A DNA stretch of 64,000 bases. Origin: Anseongella ginsenosidimutans (GTDB lineage Bacteria; Bacteroidota; Bacteroidia; Sphingobacteriales; Sphingobacteriaceae). The position numbers and the translations under genes are program-made. The stretch is taken from assembly GCF_008033235.1 (NCBI RefSeq), contig NZ_CP042432.1, forward strand, positions 682,001-746,000, read 5' to 3'. A model generated the notes under the pieces. That model was not told the origin of the DNA. It ran no database searches and saw nothing but the letters and a program-made list of their open reading frames with translations. This document shows positions 50,341 through 59,362 of the stretch, piece by piece. Position 1 is the stretch's first letter. Each line of letters opens with the position of its first letter.

Positions 50341-51426
50341 ATGACAAAAAACAACTCGCCGGAAATTAAAAAATCGGGCATTCTACTGGAAAAAACTCAG
50401 CTTGGCTTTGAGAACGAAGGCGTTTTTAATCCCGGCTCTTATCAGGACGGGGAAACAATCCACCTGCTCTATCGGGCGGTCAGCGAAGGTAATTACTCCA
50501 CGGTCGGATATTGCCGGCTTTCCGACCCTTTAACAATAGCTGAGCGCGCTGAAACGCCGGTTTACCGACCCAGCCACCCCTCGGAAGCACACGGTGTGGA
50601 GGATCCAAGGGTTGTTAAAATAGACGGGATTTATTACATGGCCTATGTGGCTTATGATGGGATAAATGCGGCCGGCTCCCTGGCTGTCTCTACTGATTTG
50701 AAGCATTTCAGCCGGGCAGGCTTTCTTACGCCCCGCATCACCATGCATGATTTCAGGGAGCTGGCGGAAAAATACGGGGCTATCCCGAAAGGTTATTATT
50801 ACAATGTAATGATACCCGCCGATCCGGAGCAACGCAAAAGCCGCCTGCTGTGGGATAAAGACGTGATTTTCTTCCCAAGGAAAATAAACGGCAGGCTCGC
50901 CTTTTTGCATCGTGTGTTTCCCGGTATTCAGGTGGTTTATTGCGATACGCCTGAAGACCTTACCGATGCTTTCTGGGAAGATTACTTTGGAAATTTCCGC
51001 AGCCATATAGTACTGGAATCAAAACATTCCTTTGAGCGGCAATACATAGGTGGAGGTTGCGTCCCGGTAGAAACACCGGAAGGCTGGCTGCTTATTTATC
51101 ATGGAGTGGAACAATCCCGGGCGGGGAAGGTTTATCATGCAGCAGCGGCCTTGTTGGATATTAACGACCCAACCCGTGAAATAGCAAGATTATCCGTTCC
51201 GTTGTTCTCACCCGAAAAAGAGTGGGAAGTGACCGGCTGCGTGAATAACGTGGTATTTCCCACCGGTACCGCCCAAATTGGAGACCAGCTATATATCTAT
51301 TATGGCGCGGGAGATTCAAAAATAGGCGTGGCATCACTAAGTCTTAGCGGACTGATGAAGGCCTTGTTAAAAAATAAATCCATAAAATCATGTCAAGTCA
51401 GTCAGGATCAACAATCAATATTTTAA
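50341..51426 (+). CDS. GH130-family beta-mannoside phosphorylase or hydrolase
   Basis: This 361-residue protein is a five-bladed propeller of family GH130: GVFNPGSYQDGETIHLLYRA, HGVEDPRVVKIDGIYYMAY with the catalytic Asp, HRVFPGIQV, YIGGGCVPVETPEGWLLIYHG and YYGAGDSKIGVA. Members cleave beta-mannosyl bonds with phosphate, or with water in some subgroups; the phosphate-binding residues could not be assigned. Related genes are often mislabelled as Cry7Aa pesticidal protein. Its 3' end overlaps the glycosyltransferase gene by 37 bases, implying joint translation. Confidence 0.87.
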   Translation: MTKNNSPEIKKSGILLEKTQLGFENEGVFNPGSYQDGETIHLLYRAVSEGNYSTVGYCRLSDPLTIAERAETPVYRPSHPSEAHGVEDPRVVKIDGIYYMAYVAYDGINAAGSLAVSTDLKHFSRAGFLTPRITMHDFRELAEKYGAIPKGYYYNVMIPADPEQRKSRLLWDKDVIFFPRKINGRLAFLHRVFPGIQVVYCDTPEDLTDAFWEDYFGNFRSHIVLESKHSFERQYIGGGCVPVETPEGWLLIYHGVEQSRAGKVYHAAAALLDINDPTREIARLSVPLFSPEKEWEVTGCVNNVVFPTGTAQIGDQLYIYYGAGDSKIGVASLSLSGLMKALLKNKSIKSCQVSQDQQSIF

Positions 51427-53672
51427 GTGTCACTACTTATCCGCCATACGAATGCGGTATTGCCACCTTTAGCCAGGATCTGATCAATGTAATTGGAAGA
51501 AGCTTCGGAGACAGCATCGACATTAAGGTATGCGCTATTTCCGGAAAGAATTCGGGGGAGACCTACAGCGAACCGGTCAGCTATACCCTGAATGCAGGGA
51601 ACCGGGATGCATATCTGGAGCTGGCCGCTAATATCAATGAAGACAGCGATGTTGATATGGTCTACCTTCAGCACGAGTTCGGTCTATTTGGCGGGAACTA
51701 TGGCGATTACCTGCTGGGGCTGCTGCTCAATCTGCATAAGCCCTTTGCCATTTGCTTTCATACTGTATTGCCACATCCTGAACAAGAAATGCTGAAACTG
51801 GTCCAGGTGATCAGCAAACTGGCAGTAAAGGTAGTGGTAATGACGCAGGCGTCCCTGGAAATACTTCACCGGGAGTACGACATTCCCGTCAGCAAATTGG
51901 TACGCATACCGCACGGAACTCATTTGACCGAATGGGGGGACAGTCATAAAATAAAGCAAAAGCACGGTCTTGATAATCGCCTGATCCTTTCCACGTTTGG
52001 CCTGCTCAGTTCAAACAAGTCTATTGAAACAGCTATTGAGGCGATGGATAGCATCAGGATGTATTTCCCGAATGCATTATACCTTGTATTGGGAAAGACG
52101 CACCCTCAGATACTCGCTAATGAAGGCGAACAGTATCGTCGCCAGCTCGAAGAAAAAGTAGCCGAACTGCACCTGGAGGACCATGTTCATTTTGTTAACA
52201 AGTATTTATCCCTTAAAGAGTTACTGGAATACCTGTCCATGACGGATGTCTATCTTTTTACCTCAAAAGATCCCAACCAGGCGGTCAGCGGCACGTTTGT
52301 TTACGCAATGGGTTCCGGCTGTCCGATCGTTTCCACTCCGTTTTTGCAGGCAAGAGAAACCTTAAATGAAAACACGGGAATCCTGGTTGATTTTAATGAC
52401 GCTGCTCAACTCGCTGCGGCTGCAATCCGCCTGTTAAGTGACGAGCCGCGCAGGCATAATATGAGCATGAACACCTACCATGCTACCCGCGACAGCATCT
52501 GGGAGAATGTCGCGATCTCCTATGCACATCTTTTTACTGAATTGGCTGGCCATAGTACTCCGCCCCGACCCTCCCTGCCCCCGGTTTTAACCAATCATTT
52601 CCGGAGGCTGACGGATGACACAGGCATGGTACAATTTGCCAAAATATGCACGCCTGATCTTGATTCGGGCTACACACTCGATGACAACGCCCGCGCCATG
52701 ATAGCCATGTGTATGCACTACCGGTTAAAGCCTGTTATAAAAACGCTGGCCGCTATCAGGAAATACCTGGATTTCATACTTTTTTGCCAGCAGCCGGGCG
52801 GTAAGTTCCTGAACTATGTGGATAAGGAAAAACAGTTCACTGCGCAAAATAAAACCGTAAATTTAGACGACGCCAACACCCGGGCCGTCTGGAGCCTGGG
52901 TATATTACTGTCGTGTCAGCATTTGCTGCCTTACTCGGTGGTAGGCCCGGCGGAAAAGGCGCTGCTAAGCACGTTGGAATGGATAGGGAAACTCGAATCT
53001 CCCCGTGCAATTGCTTTTTCCATCAAAGGGCTTAGTTTTTATTTAAGCTCATTTAAAAATCCGGCGGCGGTAGAACTGGTCATAAAACTAGGCAACCGTT
53101 TGCAGGATAAATATAACGAAACGAAAGCCAAAGACTGGAATTGGTATGAAAAATACCTGACTTATGCCAATGCCGTATTACCGGAAGCTATGTTGTATGC
53201 ATACCTCCATTCCGGGAAAAAGGAACATCATGATACGGCCACAGAAAGTCTGCAATTTTTATGTGATCGTGTTTTTACGGAAAACTACATGAAAGTCATC
53301 TCCAATAAAGGTGAATACACGATCAATAAAGCAAGCGAATTCGGCGAACAGTCAATTGATGTATGTTACACCATCCTGGCCCTTGACCTGTTTTATAAAA
53401 CAACGGGCGATAAACAGTACCTGGAGGATATGAAAATGGCATTCAGCTGGTACCTGGGAAATAACCACCTGCATCAGATCATGTACAATCCTGTATCGGG
53501 AGGCTGTTTCGACGGGCTGGAAGAAACCCACGTTAACCAGAATCAGGGCGCTGAATCTACCGTATGTTATCTGATTGCCCGGCTAACAATGGAAGAATCC
53601 GGCCAGGCTGCCCGTAAAAGCGAGCGATCCTCCCTGAAAGTAAAATATAACCGGCCTTCCGAAATTTTATAA
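51390..53672 (+). CDS. GT4 glycosyltransferase fused to an alpha/alpha-toroid domain
   Basis: This 760-residue protein has a GT-B glycosyltransferase of family 4 at the front (about residues 8-390): TTYPPYECGIATFSQDL, QHEFGLFGG, RIPHGTH and LSTFGLLSSNKSIE. The usual EX7E donor motif is altered: the segment reads SKDPNQAVSGTFVYAMGSG, with neither Glu in place. From about residue 405 to 735 comes a helical toroid domain with DSGYTLDDNARAMIAM and NEQ-like NQGAEST. It probably works with the overlapping GH130 enzyme on the same mannose-containing glycan. The product is unknown. Confidence 0.85.
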   Translation: MSSQSGSTINILSVTTYPPYECGIATFSQDLINVIGRSFGDSIDIKVCAISGKNSGETYSEPVSYTLNAGNRDAYLELAANINEDSDVDMVYLQHEFGLFGGNYGDYLLGLLLNLHKPFAICFHTVLPHPEQEMLKLVQVISKLAVKVVVMTQASLEILHREYDIPVSKLVRIPHGTHLTEWGDSHKIKQKHGLDNRLILSTFGLLSSNKSIETAIEAMDSIRMYFPNALYLVLGKTHPQILANEGEQYRRQLEEKVAELHLEDHVHFVNKYLSLKELLEYLSMTDVYLFTSKDPNQAVSGTFVYAMGSGCPIVSTPFLQARETLNENTGILVDFNDAAQLAAAAIRLLSDEPRRHNMSMNTYHATRDSIWENVAISYAHLFTELAGHSTPPRPSLPPVLTNHFRRLTDDTGMVQFAKICTPDLDSGYTLDDNARAMIAMCMHYRLKPVIKTLAAIRKYLDFILFCQQPGGKFLNYVDKEKQFTAQNKTVNLDDANTRAVWSLGILLSCQHLLPYSVVGPAEKALLSTLEWIGKLESPRAIAFSIKGLSFYLSSFKNPAAVELVIKLGNRLQDKYNETKAKDWNWYEKYLTYANAVLPEAMLYAYLHSGKKEHHDTATESLQFLCDRVFTENYMKVISNKGEYTINKASEFGEQSIDVCYTILALDLFYKTTGDKQYLEDMKMAFSWYLGNNHLHQIMYNPVSGGCFDGLEETHVNQNQGAESTVCYLIARLTMEESGQAARKSERSSLKVKYNRPSEIL

Positions 53673-53683
53673 TCAATAAAACA

Positions 53684-53818
53684 ATGAGTAAAAACGACAA
53701 ACAAAAAAAACCCCGGACTGACGTGGGAAAAGCCACTAAAGCGGTCTCGGATTATCAGGCAGAAAAGGGAAGTAAGCCGGAAAGCATTATACCGGATAGT
53801 AAAAAGCGGAAAAAATAG
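53684..53818 (+). CDS. small basic hydrophilic protein (44 residues)
   Basis: The frame starts with ATG 11 bases after the glycosyltransferase stop and encodes a lysine-rich peptide beginning MSKNDKQKKPRTDVGKATKA and ending PDSKKRKK. It has no hydrophobic segment, no cysteine and is likely disordered. It may bind nucleic acid or acidic polymers. Operon position, good ATG and codon-like composition support a real gene. I do not recognise the family. Confidence 0.55.
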   Translation: MSKNDKQKKPRTDVGKATKAVSDYQAEKGSKPESIIPDSKKRKK

Positions 53819-53857
53819 CTGCCCCAACCGGCCGTTCCTGACGGACAGGGGCCGGTT

Positions 53858-54291
53858 TTATCTTCTGACACGCAGAAATTTATTCCCGCACCCTTCATAG
53901 CACACCGTATATTGAGGAGTCAGTATTAAAAACTCCCCGATAAGAAGGAAATTTTCAACGAAACCTCCCTGCGGCGATTGAATTCCGCCGGAAAGCCGCT
54001 CACAGCTATAAGTCAGTATCAATTGATCGCCAGTAATGGTATACGTGCCCGTTACACAATCGCTAAACTTGCTGGAAGCAAAGCTCCCGTCTTTTTTAAA
54101 CGTATAAGTATACGCGTCATCTACTGCCATCCATTGGGCAAAACTTCCACCGTCACTCACTTTGGTTTCCACCAGTATCCAGGTTCCTAAAAGTGAGCCC
54201 TCTCCGGAACCAGCTGCGTCTTTTTCGCATCCTGTCACCGGTAAAAGCAGGCACAGGAAAAAAAACTTTTACAACGAAAGATCAAGGTCAT
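53858..54291 (-). CDS. lipocalin-like lipoprotein; frameshifted in the signal peptide
   Basis: The body (53858-54238) reads as a lipocalin-like small beta-barrel of about 120 residues: LLGTWILVETK, YTFKKDGSFASSKFSDCVTGTYTITGDQLILTY. Four cysteines follow the lipid Cys. The first apparent codon there is a GTG inside LPVTGCEKD. With one base added to the A8 run at 54258-54265 (T8 on the coding strand), the ATG at 54291 gives MTLIFRCKSFFFLCLLLPVT and a proper lipobox with Cys22. The restored protein has 144 residues. Function unknown. Confidence 0.75.
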
Positions 54292-54381
54292 GATTTATTT
54301 GTTTGCCCGTAATTTCTGGTAAATCAAATAATACACAACTAATATAAGCCAATATAAAAGTATAAATACAGTAGCCAGGAA

Positions 54382-54999
54382 CTATTTGAAATCCAGGACG
54401 GAGATGCGTTCGGTGCAGAAATCGTATTCGTGGGGTTGGTTGGAACAGATAATGAGGGTACGGCCGGGCGAAAAGCGTTCGATCAGGGAGTGGTACCAGC
54501 TGATCCCCTGCTCGTCGAAATTGGCGGTGGGCTCGTCAAGCAGGAGTAGGGGGGTGTCGGAGCAAACAGCCAGGACCAGCTTCAGCCGCTGTTTCATGCC
54601 GGATGAAAAATAACGGATCTCCCGGCCGGCGAATTTTTCGAAGCCCAGGAGGCGGATCACCTGGCTGGCATCGGTGCCAGGAATATATGTTTTGAAGCGA
54701 AAGTGGAAATCGATGCATTCGGCTAGCGTGAATTCTTCCACCAGTTCCAGGTAGGGAGCGGCCAGGGAGAGCTGCTCATACACCTTCTCTACTTCTACTG
54801 CCGTATTCCCAAAGCGGTAAACAACATCGCCTTCGGAGGGGGTAAGGCTGCCCGAGATAACCTGGAGAAAAGTCGATTTCCCGGAACCGTTCGGGCCAAG
54901 AACGGCGTAGCGGCCGCCGGAGCTAATCCGGTAATTCATATTCCGGAATATCCAGTCGCGGTTGAAACGCCTGCCGAGCTTTTTTATCTCAATATCCAT
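54382..54999 (-). CDS. ABC transporter ATP-binding protein without neighbouring permease
   Basis: This 205-residue ATPase has Walker A GPNGSGKST, the signature IRYFSSGMKQRLKL, Walker B LLLLDEPTANFDEQG and the switch His replaced by Asn-Gln (CSNQPHEYDFC). It resembles CcmA/heme- or lipid-export ATPases. No permease gene is adjacent, so the partner must be elsewhere. It is downstream of lpxA on the same strand by 144 bases; a separate promoter is likely. Confidence 0.88.
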   Translation of the reverse strand: MDIEIKKLGRRFNRDWIFRNMNYRISSGGRYAVLGPNGSGKSTFLQVISGSLTPSEGDVVYRFGNTAVEVEKVYEQLSLAAPYLELVEEFTLAECIDFHFRFKTYIPGTDASQVIRLLGFEKFAGREIRYFSSGMKQRLKLVLAVCSDTPLLLLDEPTANFDEQGISWYHSLIERFSPGRTLIICSNQPHEYDFCTERISVLDFK

Positions 55000-55143
55000 A
55001 TTTGCCTTGCCAGCCTGCCGGAACGTTGCGGGGCACCGGAAATTGTTGTACTGTTAGCTCCGGAACTTCATCTTTGCAGCCGGTTTTCAGTCTTTTTGTT
55101 GCGTTTGCCATTCCGGCATTTGCGGAATCGCTGCAAGTTGCCC

Positions 55144-55923
55144 CTACTGGAAAAACCCTTTCATAATTCCACGGTTGGAATTCCGAACGAAATTTACGAT
55201 CTCGTCGCGTTCTTCGGTAGGCTCAATTTCGGCTTCGATAATGTCCAGCGCCTTGGAAGTATTGTTATGTTTTACAAAGAGCAGGCGGTATATTTCCTGA
55301 ATATGATTGATCTTTTCGGACGAAAAACCTCTTCTCCTGAGGCCCACGGAGTTAATACCCACGTACGAAAGAGGCTCCCGCGCGGCCTTTGTATAAGGAG
55401 GCACATCTTTTCTGACCAGGGAGCCGCCCGATAGCATGGCATGTGAGCCAATATTTACGAACTGGTGTACGGCCGTAAGTCCGCTTAATATGGCCCAGTC
55501 TCCGATCGTAATGTGGCCTGCCAGGGTGGTGGCGTTTCCAAGGATCACGCGGTCGCCAAGGATACAGTCATGAGCCACGTGTGCGTAGGCCATGATCAGG
55601 CAGTCTTTTCCGATGCGGGTGTACCCAAGCGCCTTGGTTCCCCGGTTGACGGTAGCGCATTCCCGAATAGTAGTGCCATCGCCTATGATCACCAGGCTGT
55701 CTTCTCCCTCGAATTTGAGGTCCTGGGGAATAGCGGATATTACCGCGCCCGGAAATATGCGGCAGTTTTTCCCTATCCGGGCGCCGTCCATGATCGTGAC
55801 ATTGGAGCCTATCCAGGTACCTTCGCCTATTTCCACATTCTTATGAATGGTTGCGAAGGGTTCAATAACCACATTATCAGCGATTTTTGCCTGCGGGTGA
55901 ACGTAAGCAAGAGGTTGTATCAT
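55144..55923 (-). CDS. lpxA: acyl-ACP--UDP-N-acetylglucosamine O-acyltransferase
   Basis: This 259-residue left-handed beta-helix enzyme starts lipid A synthesis by acylating UDP-GlcNAc. Hexapeptide repeats run from residue 8 to about 185 (VEIGEGTWIGSNVTIMDGARIG), with the catalytic His in AYAHVAHDC and the acyl-ruler region HITIGDWAILSGLTAVHQF. The C-terminal helical domain (RRRGFSSEKINHIQEIYRLLF) makes the trimer. The start overlaps the stop of lpxC/fabZ (ATGA). Order lpxD-lpxC/fabZ-lpxA is the Bacteroidota arrangement. Confidence 0.95.
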   Translation of the reverse strand: MIQPLAYVHPQAKIADNVVIEPFATIHKNVEIGEGTWIGSNVTIMDGARIGKNCRIFPGAVISAIPQDLKFEGEDSLVIIGDGTTIRECATVNRGTKALGYTRIGKDCLIMAYAHVAHDCILGDRVILGNATTLAGHITIGDWAILSGLTAVHQFVNIGSHAMLSGGSLVRKDVPPYTKAAREPLSYVGINSVGLRRRGFSSEKINHIQEIYRLLFVKHNNTSKALDIIEAEIEPTEERDEIVNFVRNSNRGIMKGFFQ

Positions 55924-57323
55924 ACGTCTTTTTTTCTAACTATCTGCGCCATCATTTCCGATTCCATTACGATCCGCTCCCCCACGTATGCTACCCCTTT
56001 CATTTGGCAGATCCCGCGTCTGATAGGAGCCAGCAGGTCGCAGCGTATTACGAGGGTATCTCCCGGAAATACCATATCGCGGAATCTTGTATTATCGATC
56101 TTGAGGAAGTACGTCCAGTAATTATGCGGGTCCGGTACGGTATTCAATACCAGAATTCCTCCCGTTTGTGCCATGGCTTCGACCTGGAGTACGCCGGGCA
56201 TTACCGGGTTCCCGGGAAAATGCCCCTGGAAGAAACCTTCGTTCATCGTCACGTTTTTCAGGCCCACCACGTGCATGTTGCTCATCTCCAGTATTTTATC
56301 TATAAGCAAGAAAGGAGGTCGGTGCGGAAGCATGCCCATGATCTGGTTCACGTCGTAGAGCGGCTTTTCGGCGGGATTATAATTCGGTATTTTTTTCTTG
56401 GTGCGGTCTTTTTTTATCAGGGCCTTGATCTTCCGGGCAAAGGCCACGTTCGCGGCATGACCCGGCCGTGCGGCCATAATATGGGCTTTCAGAGGTACTC
56501 CTACGAGGGCAAGGTCACCCACTACGTCCAGTAACTTATGCCGGGCAGGTTCATTTTGATGGCGCAGCCGGATATTGTTGAGAATGCCTTCCTTGGCTAC
56601 CGAGATCTTTTCCCGTTTAAAGAGCTTGGCCAGCCGGCCCAGCTCTTCCTCGCTCACTTCCTTATCAACGACCACAATAGCGTTGTTCAGGTCCCCGCCG
56701 CGAATAAGATTATGGTTCAGCAGCATTTCAAGCTCATGCAAAAAGCAAAACGTGCGGGAAGAGGCGATTTCCTTGTTGAATTCGGAGATATGCATGATAC
56801 TGGCATGCTGGCTTCCAAGCACCTGGGAATTATAATCTACCATCACCGTCACGCGGTAGTCATCCTGGGGCATGGCCACCATTTCCACCTTGCGGTCGGG
56901 TTCGGCATAGTGTACATTCTGCGGCAGTGTGTAATATTCCCGGTCCGCCTTTTGTTCTTTTCGGCCGGCCTTTTCAATGGATTCCACGAAAACGACCGAA
57001 CTTCCGTCCATAATGGGCGTTTCCGGGCCATCCAACTCAATGAGTACATTATCCACCTCGCAGCCCATTAACGCGGCCAGTACGTGTTCCACGGTGCTTA
57101 CGCTGGCGTCATTCTGGCTAAGGGTAGTGCCCCTGGAGGTATCGGTTACATTATCCACGTCCGCGTCAATCAGCGGACTTCCGGGCAAGTCTACCCGCTG
57201 AAACTTATAGCCGTGATTTTCAGGGGCCGGCCGGAAGGTCATGTTCACTTCCTTCCCGGTATGTAATCCAACGCCTGAAACGGTTACTGGAAATTTAATA
57301 GTATGCTGCTTTACATTCATCAC
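55920..57323 (-). CDS. lpxC/fabZ: bifunctional UDP-3-O-acyl-GlcNAc deacetylase / beta-hydroxyacyl-ACP dehydratase
   Basis: This 467-residue fusion has LpxC at the front (residues 1 to about 305): GVGLHTGKEVNMTF, the zinc His in STVEHVLAAL, and HKLLDVVGDLAL. FabZ is at the back (about 320-467): MLPHRPPFLLID and GHFPGNPVMPGVLQVEAMAQ with the catalytic His and Glu. It links the committed step of lipid A with acyl-chain elongation. The fusion is a hallmark of Bacteroidota and related phyla. lpxD lies 136 bases upstream, lpxA overlaps downstream. Confidence 0.96.
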   Translation of the reverse strand: MMNVKQHTIKFPVTVSGVGLHTGKEVNMTFRPAPENHGYKFQRVDLPGSPLIDADVDNVTDTSRGTTLSQNDASVSTVEHVLAALMGCEVDNVLIELDGPETPIMDGSSVVFVESIEKAGRKEQKADREYYTLPQNVHYAEPDRKVEMVAMPQDDYRVTVMVDYNSQVLGSQHASIMHISEFNKEIASSRTFCFLHELEMLLNHNLIRGGDLNNAIVVVDKEVSEEELGRLAKLFKREKISVAKEGILNNIRLRHQNEPARHKLLDVVGDLALVGVPLKAHIMAARPGHAANVAFARKIKALIKKDRTKKKIPNYNPAEKPLYDVNQIMGMLPHRPPFLLIDKILEMSNMHVVGLKNVTMNEGFFQGHFPGNPVMPGVLQVEAMAQTGGILVLNTVPDPHNYWTYFLKIDNTRFRDMVFPGDTLVIRCDLLAPIRRGICQMKGVAYVGERIVMESEMMAQIVRKKDV

Positions 57324-57459
57324 CGAAATAAGGTTTGATCTTTTACCTTCCGCCCTGCCCGCCGTACCTTCTCCACATCCGCGTACAAAGGTCAGGCGGC
57401 GGAAAAATTTTCGCCAAATATCAGAATATCCGGAAAAGATACGAAATGTTTAATGCTTT

Positions 57460-58521
57460 TTAAGCATTCCTCTCTGCTTCCTCCCCGCTCCCGCCGCGTT
57501 CCAGCAGCTGTTTTTCAAGCAAGGCGATCTTGTTTTCCAATTCCGGCAGCCTCCTGTATACAGCCTGTATGCGCAACGATTCCCGGAAAGCCAGGGCAGG
57601 CGAACCGTTCCATTGTTTTCCTTCCTCGGTAATTGACTTGGATATGCCCGACTTGGCATTTATCTGAGTACCTTTCGCCAATGAAATATGGCCTACGATG
57701 CCTACCTGTCCGCCGATCACGGAGTTCTCTCCTATTTTTGTACTGCCCGAAATGCCCGTCTGGGAAGCTATTACCGTGTTCTTGCCAATCTCCACGTTAT
57801 GGGCTACCTGTATCAGGTTGTCAAGCTTCACCCCTTTTCCGATAATGGTGGAACCCATCGTGGCGCGGTCAATAGAATTATTAGACCCTATTTCCACATC
57901 GTCCTCAATGACCACATTCCCGATCTGGCTCACTTTAGAATAGGAACCATCCGGCTGCGGGGCAAAGCCAAAACCATCGCTGCCGATGACTGTGCCGGAA
58001 TGAACGATCACACGGCTCCCAATCAGGCAATCCGAATAGATCTTAACTCCGGCGTATAAGACAGAATTATCTCCCACCACGCAATTATCACCCAAATATA
58101 CCTGCGGAAATACTTTTACGTTTTTTCCCAGCTTCACGTTATGGCCAATGTAGGAAAAGGCGCCGATGTAACATTCTTCCCCGATTTCGGCCGAAGGGCT
58201 TATAAAATTGGGTTCTTCGCGCCCTGTCTTATTCAGTTTACTGCTGTTGTAGAGGTCAAGCAGCACTGAAAATGCGCTGTAAGGATCCTTTACGCGGATT
58301 AATGTACTTGTCACCGGCTTTTCCAGCAACAGGTCCAGACCTACAATGACAATGGAAGCATTCGTGGAATACAGGAAAGGAGCATATTTAGGATTTGCCA
58401 GGAAGGTAAGCGAGCCCTCCTGGGCGTCTTCAATCTTTGAAACAGCAGACACTTCGGCCCCGGGCTCGCCTTCGACAATCCCGTTCAGTAATTTTCCAAG
58501 TTCGGCCGCAGTGAATTTCAT
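57460..58521 (-). CDS. lpxD: UDP-3-O-(3-hydroxyacyl)glucosamine N-acyltransferase
   Basis: This 353-residue enzyme adds the second acyl chain in lipid A synthesis. It has the N-terminal uridine-binding domain (residues 1-100), a beta-helix of hexapeptide repeats (about 110-300) with VHSGTVIGSDGFGFAPQ and the catalytic His in IQVAHNVEIG, and a C-terminal helix that is somewhat long and charged. It is the first gene of the leftward lpx group. About 85 bases separate it from the HD gene upstream. Confidence 0.95.
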   Translation of the reverse strand: MKFTAAELGKLLNGIVEGEPGAEVSAVSKIEDAQEGSLTFLANPKYAPFLYSTNASIVIVGLDLLLEKPVTSTLIRVKDPYSAFSVLLDLYNSSKLNKTGREEPNFISPSAEIGEECYIGAFSYIGHNVKLGKNVKVFPQVYLGDNCVVGDNSVLYAGVKIYSDCLIGSRVIVHSGTVIGSDGFGFAPQPDGSYSKVSQIGNVVIEDDVEIGSNNSIDRATMGSTIIGKGVKLDNLIQVAHNVEIGKNTVIASQTGISGSTKIGENSVIGGQVGIVGHISLAKGTQINAKSGISKSITEEGKQWNGSPALAFRESLRIQAVYRRLPELENKIALLEKQLLERGGSGEEAERNA

Positions 58522-58606
58522 TCTGAGTATGATTTATTGCTTGTATTTGGATACCCCTATCCTACAAAGGTGAATATTTTTTAAGAAAAAACGCAAATTT
58601 GGAAGA

Positions 58607-59362
58607 TTACATCCCCGATAACTGCTTTGGGTAACAGCAATAATGCTTTTCAACCGTTCTGCTGAGCGCCCTGATGTTAAAATTATCCGATGCGTCGGTT
58701 ATGTCTGCCACGCTGCCGTCCTTCATGAGGATATCGATGTTTTCCGAACTCTCCCTGTAAGCGCTGTTGCTCAGTTTCCCGCTGAAGACCAGCCAGGAAG
58801 CATCAGAAGCCGGAAGATCAAACGCTTTCGCGCATTTGGCCCGCAAGCCGGCAAGTTGTTGTTTTCCAAAGGTATTCTTCTGTACCTCTATCCGAAGCAG
58901 CTGCCGGTTTATCAATCCTCCGCAAAGAATGGAAAGCACCTTGTCAGGGTGACTTACCCAGGCTTTCACGCTTACGGTAATATCATGATCATCCAGTTGC
59001 AAAAAAGCGTCAAGGTACTCCGGTTGGGAAAGAAAGTCCTCCCGTGAAACCCGGTTGTGCAAAAAAAGGCCGAAAGGGGAAGTGCTGAATAAGGAGTCAG
59101 ACTCCAGTGCCAGCTTACGCCCGCGGCCAAGGGCCTTTATCAGCATCTGCTCGGCAGCCACTACTGTTTTGTGAAGGTATACCTGCCAGTACATCAGGCG
59201 GCGGGCAATTAGGAATTTCTCAATGGAATAAATTCCTTTTTCTTCCACCACAAGCTTATCATCCTTGACATTCAGCATCTTAATAATGCGATCGAAACTA
59301 ATCACTCCTTCGGAAACGCCGGAATAAAAACTGTCGCGGTTCAGGTAATCCATCCGGTCCAT
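58607..59362 (-). CDS. HD-domain phosphohydrolase, C-terminal part; frameshifted
   Basis: These 251 residues are the back of the HD protein whose front is at 59341-59844. They begin (internally) at MDYLNRDSFYSGVSEGVISFDRII, the segment with conserved Asp and Arg that follows the HD core in dNTPase-like proteins, and carry IARRLMYWQVYLHKTVVAAEQ. One base restored in the T7 run at 59396-59402 gives YEKKFLHQLVSGQLDMDRMD and joins the frames. Confidence 0.85.
   Translation of the reverse strand: MDRMDYLNRDSFYSGVSEGVISFDRIIKMLNVKDDKLVVEEKGIYSIEKFLIARRLMYWQVYLHKTVVAAEQMLIKALGRGRKLALESDSLFSTSPFGLFLHNRVSREDFLSQPEYLDAFLQLDDHDITVSVKAWVSHPDKVLSILCGGLINRQLLRIEVQKNTFGKQQLAGLRAKCAKAFDLPASDASWLVFSGKLSNSAYRESSENIDILMKDGSVADITDASDNFNIRALSRTVEKHYCCYPKQLSGM

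Noticed and set aside
50341-51426. Cry7Aa-like pesticidal protein, the label often given to such genes
   Set aside because: The sequence is a GH130 propeller with a catalytic-Asp motif and has no toxin domains.
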